A stretch of 64,000 nucleotides of DNA, from contig NZ_QANL01000002.1 of NCBI RefSeq assembly GCF_003067705.1, forward strand, positions 310,001 through 374,000, written 5' to 3'. Below the pieces are notes generated by a model. The model saw only the letters and a program-made list of their open reading frames with translations, did not search any database and had not been told where the DNA came from. The stretch is from Planctomonas deserti. GTDB taxonomy: Bacteria; Actinomycetota; Actinomycetes; Actinomycetales; Microbacteriaceae. The position numbers were made by a program, and so were the translations under genes. Numbering within the stretch: the stretch's first letter is position 1; every line of letters begins with the position of its first letter. Shown here piece by piece: positions 53,707 through 61,536 of this stretch.

Positions 53707-54701
53707 TGGTCGGCTATCTCGCGCGACGCCTGCTCTCTGCTCTCGGCATCCTGCTGCTGATCAGCCTGTTCACCTACGTGATCTTCTTCCTCCTCTCGCC
53801 GGACCCGGCCGTGCTGATCTGCGGCAAGACCTGCACGCCCGACCGCATCGACCAGATCCGGGGCACGCTCGGTCTCGACCAGCCGTTCTGGGTGCAGTTC
53901 TGGGACTTCCTCCGCGGCTTCTTCGTGGGCCGCACCTACGGGGACGGCGCGTCCGCCGTCTCCTGCCCGGCGCCCTGCCTCGGCTTCAGCTTCCAGACCA
54001 ACCGGTCCGTCACCGAGATGATCGAGACCCGGCTCCCGGTGAGCGCGACCGTCGCACTTGGGGCCGCCGTGCTGTGGCTGCTCGCCGGCGTCGGCGCCGG
54101 CCTGCTCAGCGCCGTCAAGCAGGGCACCTGGTGGGACCGCGGCGCCATGATGTTCGCGCTCGGCGGCATCAGCCTGCCCAACTACTTCGTCGCGCTGATC
54201 CTGCAGTACGTGCTCGTGGTGCAGATGCAGATCCTGCCGTTCCCCTCGGCCGTGCCGTTCGGCGAGGACCCGGTCCGCTGGTTCCAGTCGTACCTGATGC
54301 CGTGGCTGGTGCTCGCCTTCGGCTACGCGGCCGTGTACGCCCGGCTCGTCCGCGCCAACGTGCTCGACACCCTCGGCGAGAACTTCCTGCGCACGGCCCG
54401 CGCCAAGGGGCTGTCGGGCCGGCTGATCCTCCGCAGGCACGCGCTGCGCCCCTCCCTCACCCCGGTGGTGACGATGTTCGGCATGGACTTCGCCGGCCTG
54501 CTGGGCGGCGCGCTCATCACCGAGACCGTGTTCGGACTGAACGGGGTCGGCAAGCTCGCGGCCGACTCCATCGCCAAGAACGACCAGCCGGTGATCATGG
54601 GCGTCACCCTCCTCGCCGCGTTCTTCGTGGTGATCGGGAACGTGATCGTCGACATCACCTACACATTCCTCGACCCCCGAGTGAGGATCGCGACACGATG
54701 A
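53706..54701 (+). CDS. Peptide ABC transporter permease, DppB-like
   Basis: A 331-residue permease with six segments. The amino-terminal YLARRLLSALGILLLISLFTY and GTLGLDQPFWVQFWDFLRG are DppB-type; the cytoplasmic EAA loop is RTARAKGLSGRLILRRHALR. An insertion around residues 80-100 (CPAPCLGFSFQTNRSV) with paired cysteines lies in the periplasm-facing part. The ATG overlaps the DppC stop (TGATG), and its own TGA overlaps the next start. Confidence 0.92.
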   Translation: MVGYLARRLLSALGILLLISLFTYVIFFLLSPDPAVLICGKTCTPDRIDQIRGTLGLDQPFWVQFWDFLRGFFVGRTYGDGASAVSCPAPCLGFSFQTNRSVTEMIETRLPVSATVALGAAVLWLLAGVGAGLLSAVKQGTWWDRGAMMFALGGISLPNYFVALILQYVLVVQMQILPFPSAVPFGEDPVRWFQSYLMPWLVLAFGYAAVYARLVRANVLDTLGENFLRTARAKGLSGRLILRRHALRPSLTPVVTMFGMDFAGLLGGALITETVFGLNGVGKLAADSIAKNDQPVIMGVTLLAAFFVVIGNVIVDITYTFLDPRVRIATR

Positions 54702-55525
54702 CCGCCCCAGCACCACTCCTCGAGGTGAAGAACCTCACCATCACCTTCCCCACCCCGGGCGGAACGGTCACGGTGGTGGACGACCTGTCGTTCGCGATCC
54801 GGGACAACGCGACGCTCGGCGTCGTGGGGGAGTCCGGATCGGGCAAGTCCATGACGTCGCTCGCCGTCATGGGGCTGCTGCCCCCGGGCGGCCGGGCGAC
54901 CGGCAGCGTCCTCCTCGACGGGGAGGAGCTGCTCGGCAGGAGCGAGCGCGAGCTGCGCCGGATCCGCGGCGAGCGGGTGGGCATGGTGTTCCAGGACCCG
55001 CTCTCCTCGCTGAACCCCTACTACACGGTCGGCCTGCAGATCGAGGAGGCCTACCGGGCGCACCGCGGCGGCAGCCGGCGCGCGGCCCGGGCGGTCGTCG
55101 TGGAGGCGCTCGAACGGGTGCGCATCACGGACCCGGCCCGTCGCGCGGACCACTACCCGCACCAGTTCTCCGGCGGCATGCGGCAGAGGATCATGATCGC
55201 CATGGCGCTCTGCCTCGAGCCGAGGGTGCTCATCGCCGACGAGCCGACCACCGCGCTCGACGTCACGGTCCAGGCGCAGATCCTCGACCTCCTCCGCGAC
55301 CTCCAGGCGCAGACGGGCATGGCCATGCTGTTCATCACGCACGACCTCGCCGTCGTCAGCCAGGTCGCCCAGGAGGTGCTCGTGATGCGCAACGGCTCGA
55401 TGGTCGAGCACGGCTCGGCGGAGCAGATCTTCTCGCGCCCCCGCGAGGCCTACACGCGCGTCCTGCTCGACGCGGTGCCGCGCATCGACGACCCGTTCGG
55501 CGACCTGAGGAGGGTGAGCGCGTGA
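54698..55525 (+). CDS. Peptide ABC transporter ATP-binding protein, DppD-like
   Basis: A 275-residue ABC ATPase: Walker A GESGSGKS, Q-loop VFQDPLSSLNP, signature FSGGMRQR, Walker B VLIADEPTTALD and the switch His in FITHDLAVV. It lacks the C-terminal oligopeptide-transport domain with cysteines that many DppD proteins carry and is correspondingly short. ATGA overlap with dppB and GTGA overlap with the next gene show strict coupling. Confidence 0.92.
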   Translation: MTAPAPLLEVKNLTITFPTPGGTVTVVDDLSFAIRDNATLGVVGESGSGKSMTSLAVMGLLPPGGRATGSVLLDGEELLGRSERELRRIRGERVGMVFQDPLSSLNPYYTVGLQIEEAYRAHRGGSRRAARAVVVEALERVRITDPARRADHYPHQFSGGMRQRIMIAMALCLEPRVLIADEPTTALDVTVQAQILDLLRDLQAQTGMAMLFITHDLAVVSQVAQEVLVMRNGSMVEHGSAEQIFSRPREAYTRVLLDAVPRIDDPFGDLRRVSA

Positions 55526-56388
55526 CCACGACGAGTGCAGCGGAGGACAGCATCCTGTCGGTCCGCGGGCTGTCCAAGGAGTACGTGACGAAGGGGAGCG
55601 GCGCGTTCGGCGGCCGGAAGCACCGGTTCCTCGCCGTGAACGACGTGAGCTTCGACGTCCCGCGCGGCCGGACGCTCGCCGTGGTGGGGGAGTCCGGCAG
55701 CGGCAAGTCCACGACCGCGCGCATCGCGGCCAAGCTGATCGAGCCGACCGGTGGCACGCTCGTCTTCGACGGGCAGGACGTCACGCATCCCGACGCGCGG
55801 GCCCTGGCCCGGTTCCGGGGCGACGTGCAGGTCGTCTTCCAGGATCCGTTCTCCTCGCTGAACCCGAAGCACACGGTCGAGCGCATCATCGCCGCCCCGC
55901 TGCAGTACCAGGGCATCAGGGCGCCCCAGGGCACGAGGGCGCTGGTGCGCGACCTGCTGGATCGCGTCGGCCTGAACCCCGACCACTCCGGGCGCTACCC
56001 CGCCCAGTTCTCCGGCGGCCAGGCGCAGCGCATCGGCATCGCCCGCGCGCTCGCCGTGAATCCGAAGCTCGTCGTCTGCGACGAGGCGGTGTCGGCGCTC
56101 GATGTCTCCGTGCAGGCGACGGTCATCAACCTCCTCCGCGACCTGCAGCGCGAGCGCGGGCTCAGCTACATCTTCATCGCGCACGACCTCGCCGTCGTCC
56201 GGCAGCTCGCCGATCGCGTCGCGGTGATGCACCAGGGCAGAATCGTCGAGCAGGGCGGGCGCGACGACATCTTCGACGCCCCGCGGCACGAGTACACGCG
56301 CGCGCTCCTGTCGGCCGTTCCCACCATCAACCCCGAGTGGGACAGGGCGCGGGCGAGCATGATCGCGGCAGAGGAGAGGGCGTCATGA
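55522..56388 (+). CDS. Peptide ABC transporter ATP-binding protein, DppF-like
   Basis: A 288-residue ABC ATPase, partner of the DppD-like protein: Walker A GESGSGKST, Q-loop VFQDPFSSLNP, signature FSGGQAQRIG, Walker B LVVCDEAVSALD and switch His in FIAHDLAVV. The start is a GTG at 55522 inside the preceding stop region. With the binding protein and two permeases it completes a five-part peptide importer. Confidence 0.92.
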   Translation: MTTTSAAEDSILSVRGLSKEYVTKGSGAFGGRKHRFLAVNDVSFDVPRGRTLAVVGESGSGKSTTARIAAKLIEPTGGTLVFDGQDVTHPDARALARFRGDVQVVFQDPFSSLNPKHTVERIIAAPLQYQGIRAPQGTRALVRDLLDRVGLNPDHSGRYPAQFSGGQAQRIGIARALAVNPKLVVCDEAVSALDVSVQATVINLLRDLQRERGLSYIFIAHDLAVVRQLADRVAVMHQGRIVEQGGRDDIFDAPRHEYTRALLSAVPTINPEWDRARASMIAAEERAS

Positions 56389-57683
56389 TCTCGGCGAGCT
56401 ACACCGTTCCCGGCATGCGGATCACCGACCACGAGGTCGAGGTACCCCTCGACTGGTTCGACGACTCCGTGCCCGCCCGGCTGAGCGTCTTCGCGCGCGA
56501 GATCGTCGACCCCGCCCGGGCCTTCGAGGACCTGCCGTGCCTGGTCTACCTGCAGGGCGGACCGGGCGGCAAGGGGCCGCGGCCGACGGACGCGGGAGGC
56601 TGGATGGGGCAGGCCCTGAAGACGCACCGCGTCGTGCTGCTCGACCAGCGGGGGACCGGGCGGAGCTCCCGCGTCGACGGGCGACTCATGTCGACCTTCG
56701 CGGACGGAACCGAGGCGGGCGAGTACCTCAGGCGCTTCCGGGCGGACTCGATCGTGGCCGACGCCGAGCACCTGCGCACGACCGTGTTCGGCGGCCGGCC
56801 CTGGGCGACGCTCGGGCAGAGCTACGGCGGGTTCCTCACGCTGACCTACCTGTCCCGGTCGCCCGAGGGCCTCTCGGCCTGCTACGTGACGGGCGGGCTC
56901 GCCGGCATCCGGCCCGACGCGGACGAGGTCTATCGGCGCACCTACCCCCGCACCGAGGCGAAGAACCGCGAGTTCGCGGCCCGGTTCCCGCACGACGTGG
57001 ACGTGATCGGCCGCATCGCGGACCGGCTCGCGGCCGGCGGGGTGCTCCTTCCGGACGGCGACGAGCTCACCGTCCGCCGCTTCCAGACGCTCGGCATCGA
57101 CTTCGGCATGAAGCCGGGGTTCGAGCGGATGCACTGGCTGATTGACGAGGCCTTCTCGGCGAGCGACGACGAGCTGAGCGACACGTTCCTGGCGCAGGTG
57201 CTCGCCCGCAGCTCCTACGCGGACAACCCGCTGTTCGCCGTGATGCAGGAGAGCATCTACGGCTCGGCAGGGACGGGGGCGACCGCCTGGGCCGCCGAGC
57301 GCGAGCGCGCGCGGCACCCAGGGTTCGCCGAGACCGCCAGGCCGCTGCTCTTCACCGGCGAGATGATGTACCCGTGGATGTTCGATGAGATCCGCGGGCT
57401 GCGGCCGTTCCGGGCCGCCGTCGACCACCTCGCGGCGGTCTCCGACTGGTCCCCGCTCTACGACCTGGACCGGCTCGCCGCGAACGACGTGCCGGTCGCG
57501 GCCGCCGTGTACTACGACGACATGTACGTCGACTCGCACCTGCAGCTCGACACCGCCGCAGCCGTGGGGAACATGCAAGCCTGGGTGACGAACGAGTACG
57601 AGCACGACGGCATCGGGTCCGACCGGGTGTTCGCCCGGCTGACCGGGCTCGTCGCCGAGCGCGGAGGAGAGAAGAAGGCATGA
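56385..57683 (+). CDS. Alpha/beta hydrolase, proline iminopeptidase-like (S33)
   Basis: A 432-residue peptidase of the prolyl aminopeptidase type (the larger Aeromonas/Streptomyces-like class). The oxyanion block YLQGGPGGKGP, DQRGTGRSS and the nucleophile Ser146 in GQSYGG are diagnostic. The acid and His lie in the carboxyl part (VYYDDMYVDS; NEYEHDGIG). These enzymes free an amino-terminal Pro or Hyp residue from peptides. Its location in the peptide-import operon points to Pro/Hyp peptides as substrate. ATGA overlap with the ATPase gene. Confidence 0.9.
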   Translation: MISASYTVPGMRITDHEVEVPLDWFDDSVPARLSVFAREIVDPARAFEDLPCLVYLQGGPGGKGPRPTDAGGWMGQALKTHRVVLLDQRGTGRSSRVDGRLMSTFADGTEAGEYLRRFRADSIVADAEHLRTTVFGGRPWATLGQSYGGFLTLTYLSRSPEGLSACYVTGGLAGIRPDADEVYRRTYPRTEAKNREFAARFPHDVDVIGRIADRLAAGGVLLPDGDELTVRRFQTLGIDFGMKPGFERMHWLIDEAFSASDDELSDTFLAQVLARSSYADNPLFAVMQESIYGSAGTGATAWAAERERARHPGFAETARPLLFTGEMMYPWMFDEIRGLRPFRAAVDHLAAVSDWSPLYDLDRLAANDVPVAAAVYYDDMYVDSHLQLDTAAAVGNMQAWVTNEYEHDGIGSDRVFARLTGLVAERGGEKKA

Positions 57684-59182
57684 CCGAGCAGCATCATTCC
57701 GAGCCGCAGTCCGCCATGCCGCGTCCGCAGGCGCCGGACCCCCGGCTGCCCCGCCTCGCCGAGGTGCCGGCGTTCCGCGACTACATGGCCACGGGATGGG
57801 CGACGCCCGACCGCACGCCCCCCGTGGAGCAGGGGGTCGCCGCCGCGGCTCGCGCGCACCGGGCGAGGGCGAGCGAGGCGCTCCCCGGCCGGACCCTCAT
57901 CGTTCCGGCCGGCCGGGCGCCGGTGCGCAGCAACGACACCTTCTACGACTTCCGGCCCGACAGCGACTTCTTCTGGCTGAGCGGGTGCGCGGCGGAGGAC
58001 GCCGTGCTCGTGCTGCACGCGGTGCCCGGCGGCCACGATGCCGTCCTCTACGTCGTCCCTCCCGCCTACCCGGGGGACCCGGCCTTCTTCGCCGACGCGG
58101 CGCACGGCGAGCTCTGGGTTGGTTCCGCTCCCGGGCTCCGGGAGTGGTCGGACGCCCTCGGCCTCCCGGTGAAGTCCATAGCGTCGCTCGCGGGCGATCT
58201 CGGACCGGCAGAATCCGCGCTCTTCACCCGACCCGACGACGCGGTGCCCGAGGGCGTCCGCCGCCGGGGCGGGTCCGCCGACCTCCTCCGCATCCTCGCC
58301 GAGCTGCGGATGATCAAGGACGAGTGGGAGGTCGCCGAGCTGAGGCGCGCGGTCGACGCGACGGTCGAGGGGTTCGCGAGTGTCGTCCGCGAGATCCCGC
58401 GGGCGATCGCCCACGGCGGCGAGCGCTGGTTGCAGGGCACGTTCGACCGCCACGCGCGCACCTGGGGCAACGGCCCCGGCTACTCCACCATCGTCGGCAG
58501 CGGCGCGCACGCGCCGACCCTGCACTGGGTGAGGTGCGACGGGCCGGTGCTCGAGGACGCGGCGCTCCTGCTCGACATGGGCGTCGAGACCCGGGCGTTC
58601 TACACCGCCGACGTCACCAGGACGTTCCCGGCCTCGGGCACGTTCAGCGCCGCACAGCGCGAGGTCCACGACCTCGTCGAGAAGGCGCATCGGGCGGGCC
58701 TCGCCGCGGTGGCTCCTGGCCGGTCCTTCACCGACTTCCACACGGCCGCCATGGAGGTCATCGCGACGGGCCTGTCCGACTGGGGCCTCCTCCCCGTCTC
58801 CGTGGACGAGGCGCTCAGCGACGCCGGCCAGCAGCACCGCCGATACCTCGTGTGCGGCATCGGGCATCACCTCGGCCTGGACGTGCACGACTGCGCCCAG
58901 TCCAGCTACGAGGCATACCAGGGCGCGCGCATGAGCCCGGGCATGGTACTCACGGTGGAGCCCGGGCTCTACTTCCACGCCTTCGACGAGACCGTGCCGC
59001 CCGAGCTCCGGGGCATCGGCGTCCGGCTGGAGGACGACATCCTCGTCCACCCGGGCGGGTCGGAGGTGCTCTCGGACGCCATCCCCATCGACGCCCGCGG
59101 CATCGAGGACTGGATGGCGCGGACCCTGCGTGGCGACGCGCCCGACCCCTCCCCGGTGCCGGCCGAGGCGGCCCTCGCGTGA
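57680..59182 (+). CDS. Aminopeptidase P (Xaa-Pro aminopeptidase), M24B
   Basis: A 500-residue dimetal peptidase that cleaves the bond before a penultimate proline. Metal ligands are visible: the two Asp residues in LLLDMGVETRAFYTADVTR (LDMG and TADV), His in GIGHHLGLDVHD, Glu in LTVEPGLYF and Glu in VRLEDDILV. The amino-terminal creatinase-like domain covers about residues 40-200. It complements the iminopeptidase next door: the two together can take Pro/Hyp-rich peptides apart from the amino end. ATGA overlap upstream and GTGA overlap downstream. Confidence 0.93.
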   Translation: MTEQHHSEPQSAMPRPQAPDPRLPRLAEVPAFRDYMATGWATPDRTPPVEQGVAAAARAHRARASEALPGRTLIVPAGRAPVRSNDTFYDFRPDSDFFWLSGCAAEDAVLVLHAVPGGHDAVLYVVPPAYPGDPAFFADAAHGELWVGSAPGLREWSDALGLPVKSIASLAGDLGPAESALFTRPDDAVPEGVRRRGGSADLLRILAELRMIKDEWEVAELRRAVDATVEGFASVVREIPRAIAHGGERWLQGTFDRHARTWGNGPGYSTIVGSGAHAPTLHWVRCDGPVLEDAALLLDMGVETRAFYTADVTRTFPASGTFSAAQREVHDLVEKAHRAGLAAVAPGRSFTDFHTAAMEVIATGLSDWGLLPVSVDEALSDAGQQHRRYLVCGIGHHLGLDVHDCAQSSYEAYQGARMSPGMVLTVEPGLYFHAFDETVPPELRGIGVRLEDDILVHPGGSEVLSDAIPIDARGIEDWMARTLRGDAPDPSPVPAEAALA

Positions 59183-59853
59183 GCCTGCCCGCGATCCAGC
59201 GGATCGAGCCGCCGACCAGCCTCCGCGCGCACGTCGAGAAGGTGCTGTCCGCCGCCATCATCTCGGGCGAGATGGCACCGAACACGCTCCTGACCGTCCC
59301 CACCCTCGCCGTGCAGTTCAACGTGTCGGCGACGCCCGTGCGGGAGGCGATGCTCGATCTCGAGAAGCGCGGGTTCGTCGAGCCGGTGCGCAACAAGGGC
59401 TTCCGGGTCACCGACGTGAGCGACGACGCCCTGCGGCAGATCGTGGAGGTGCGGCAGCTGCTCGAGCCGCCCGCGATGGAGCGCCTCGCCGGGCAGTTCC
59501 CGAGCGAGCAGTTCGACGAGCTGTCGCAGCTGGCGAACCGCATCGTCGACGGCGCCCGATCCGGTGACCTGCGCGCGTACCTGGAGGCCGATCAGGACTT
59601 CCACCTGCGTCTCACCCGCATGCTCGGCAACAGCGTCCTCGTCGAGACGGTCGCCGACCTTCGCTCCCGCACCCGGCTCGTCGGGCTCGCGGCGATGCTG
59701 GAGTCCCGCCGGCTGATCGACTCCGCCGAGGAGCACGTCGCCCTGCTCGACCTGCTGTCCGCGGGGGACGGCGCCGCCGCCCGCCGGCTCATGCACCAGC
59801 ACATCCACCACGCCCTGGGCTGGTGGTCGGGCAAGCCCGAGGGCGGCGCCTGA
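59179..59853 (+). CDS. GntR-family regulator with FCD domain
   Basis: A 224-residue FadR/FCD-type regulator. The winged helix comprises residues about 10-75 (SLRAHVEKVLSAAIISGEM, then FNVSATPVREAMLDLEKRG), and the helical FCD effector domain follows with metal-binding His and Asp residues (DQDFHLRL, EEHVALLDLL, HQHIHHAL). It starts at a GTG overlapping the peptidase stop, so it is the last gene of the import operon and probably senses a Hyp-pathway intermediate. I propose it binds the TAATATGTCA sites at 48.9 and 59.9 kb. Confidence 0.92.
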   Translation: MSLPAIQRIEPPTSLRAHVEKVLSAAIISGEMAPNTLLTVPTLAVQFNVSATPVREAMLDLEKRGFVEPVRNKGFRVTDVSDDALRQIVEVRQLLEPPAMERLAGQFPSEQFDELSQLANRIVDGARSGDLRAYLEADQDFHLRLTRMLGNSVLVETVADLRSRTRLVGLAAMLESRRLIDSAEEHVALLDLLSAGDGAAARRLMHQHIHHALGWWSGKPEGGA

Positions 59854-59931
59854 CGCCGGGAGAGGCATCCCCGGATCTGACACGTTCCGCCGACCAGCAC
59901 GTGATCTACGCTGGTCCCCACGCTCAATGTG

Positions 59932-59947
59932 TGACATATTACTGTCA
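59932..59947. promoter_or_regulatory. GntR operator candidate upstream of the hydroxyproline-oxidation genes
   Basis: TGACATATTACTGTCA is an inverted repeat (TGACA, six bases, TGTCA). Its first ten bases are the exact complement of TAATATGTCA found at 48875. It lies 25 bases before the first oxidoreductase start, downstream of the GntR gene, where a repressor would block transcription. Confidence 0.65.
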
Positions 59948-59971
59948 CCGCAATCGAGGAAGGAGGCCGCC

Positions 59972-61156
59972 ATGACCCCCGACGTGGTCATCATCGGAGC
60001 CGGCATCATCGGCGCCGCCTGCGCCAGATCGCTCGTCCGCGCCGGCCTCCGGGTGACCGTACTCGACCGGAACGCGGCCGCCAGCGGCACGAGCGCGAGC
60101 GGCGAGGGCAACCTCCTCGTCTCCGACAAGGGGCCCGGCGAGGAGCTGCGGCTGGCCCAGTACGCCTCGTCCCTCTGGCCCGACACCGTGGCCGAGCTGC
60201 GGCGGGAGCTCGGCGCCGACTTCCCGTCCCTCGAGTACGAGCGGAAGGGCGGCCTCGTCGTCGCCACGACGCCCGCGGGGAGGGACCCCCTGCTCGCCTT
60301 CGCCGAGTCGCAGCGGGGCGCCGGGGTCGACGCCCGCGTGCTGACCGTGAAGCAGGCGCTGCGCCTCGAGCCCGACCTGAACCCGGCCATCACGGCGGCG
60401 ATCCACTACCCGGAGGACGCTCAGGTGCAGCCGGTCGCCGCAACGGAGGCGCTGCTCGCCTCCGCGCGCCTCGGCGGCGCCGACGTCCGCGTCGGCGTGA
60501 CGGTCACGGGCGGCATCCGCGCGGCCGACGGCGCCCTCGTCGGCGTGCGCACCTCCGCGGGCGACTTCTCCGCCGGCGCCGTGCTGAACGCCGCCGGCCC
60601 CTGGTCGGGCGAGGTGTCGCGCTCCCTCGACGCGTCCCTCCCGGTGCGCCCCCGCCGCGGCGTCGTGCTCGTGACCACGCGCATGCCGCACCGCATCTTC
60701 CACAAGGTGTACGACGCGGACTATGTCGGGGCCGTCGGCTCCGGCGAGGCGGAGCTGCAGACGTCCAGCGTCGTGGAGTCCACGGCCGCCGGGACGGTGC
60801 TCATCGGCTCGAGCCGCGAGCAGGTCGGGTTCGACAACCGGCTGCGCGTGTCCGTGCTCGAGGAGCTGGCCGTCAAGGCGCTGCGACTCTTCCCGTTCCT
60901 CGCGGGTGCGAGCGTGATGCGCTCCTACGGCGGATTCCGCCCCTACATGCCCGACCACCTCCCGGTGATCGGTCCGGACCACCGCGTGCCGGGGCTCTGG
61001 CACGCCACCGGGCACGAGGGGGCGGGCATCGGCCTGTCCCTGGCGACCGCGGAGCTCATCGCGGCGCAGCTCACGGGCGGCGTCCCCGCGGTGGACCCGG
61101 CCTCGTTCCTCTTGACGCGGCCGTCGCTCGCCGCGCTCGTCCCGGAGGTGGCCTGA
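59972..61156 (+). CDS. DadA-like FAD oxidoreductase, probable D-hydroxyproline dehydrogenase catalytic subunit
   Basis: A 394-residue DAO-family flavoprotein with VVIIGAGIIGAACARSL as FAD motif, ASGEGNLLVSDKGPG next, and the carboxyl-terminal GHEGAGIGLSLATAELIA block. Related subunits oxidise D-amino acids, and in Pseudomonas LhpB-type complexes D-hydroxyproline to pyrroline-4-hydroxy-2-carboxylate. Two small partner genes follow directly, as in the heterotrimer. GAGGAAGGAGG precedes the ATG at 59972. The Hyp assignment rests on context; sarcosine or proline remain possible substrates. Confidence 0.82.
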   Translation: MTPDVVIIGAGIIGAACARSLVRAGLRVTVLDRNAAASGTSASGEGNLLVSDKGPGEELRLAQYASSLWPDTVAELRRELGADFPSLEYERKGGLVVATTPAGRDPLLAFAESQRGAGVDARVLTVKQALRLEPDLNPAITAAIHYPEDAQVQPVAATEALLASARLGGADVRVGVTVTGGIRAADGALVGVRTSAGDFSAGAVLNAAGPWSGEVSRSLDASLPVRPRRGVVLVTTRMPHRIFHKVYDADYVGAVGSGEAELQTSSVVESTAAGTVLIGSSREQVGFDNRLRVSVLEELAVKALRLFPFLAGASVMRSYGGFRPYMPDHLPVIGPDHRVPGLWHATGHEGAGIGLSLATAELIAAQLTGGVPAVDPASFLLTRPSLAALVPEVA

Positions 61157-61158
61157 CC

Positions 61159-61536
61159 ATGGCATCCCGCATGTTCCCCTCACGCGACGACCGGATTCAG
61201 CCGGCCGAGGCCCCGCCCGTCGCCCTGACCATCGACGGCCAGCGCGTGTCCGGCCTGCGGGGACAGACGATCGCCGGCGTGCTGCTGGCCTCGGGGCGGC
61301 TGTCCTGGCGCACCACCTCGGCCGGCGCGACGCCACGCGGGGTCTTCTGCGGCATCGGCGTCTGCTTCGACTGCATCGTGACGGTGAACGGCGATCGCGA
61401 CGTCCGCGCCTGCCAGCGCCGGGCGGACGACGGCGACGTGATCCTCACCCAGTACGACGATCTGCCCGGGCACGACGATCAGCCCCAGCACGACGAACTC
61501 ACGCGGCGCGACGAGCTGCCGGGGGCGGCGTCGTGA
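61159..61536 (+). CDS. (2Fe-2S)-binding subunit of the oxidoreductase complex
   Basis: A 125-residue ferredoxin-like protein of the kind found in HcnA/sarcosine-oxidase-type and Hyp-dehydrogenase complexes. Cys64, Cys69, Cys72 and Cys85 (CGIGVCFDC followed by RACQ) bind one 2Fe-2S cluster. It begins two bases after the flavoprotein stop. The last 25 residues are Asp/His/Gln-rich (DDLPGHDDQPQHDEL), unusual for the family. Its TGA overlaps the next GTG. Confidence 0.88.
   Translation: MASRMFPSRDDRIQPAEAPPVALTIDGQRVSGLRGQTIAGVLLASGRLSWRTTSAGATPRGVFCGIGVCFDCIVTVNGDRDVRACQRRADDGDVILTQYDDLPGHDDQPQHDELTRRDELPGAAS

Noticed and set aside
59179-59853. GntR gene as the missing iolR
   Set aside because: It is an FCD-type regulator coupled to the peptide/hydroxyproline operon and lies next to a different motif (TAATATGTCA).
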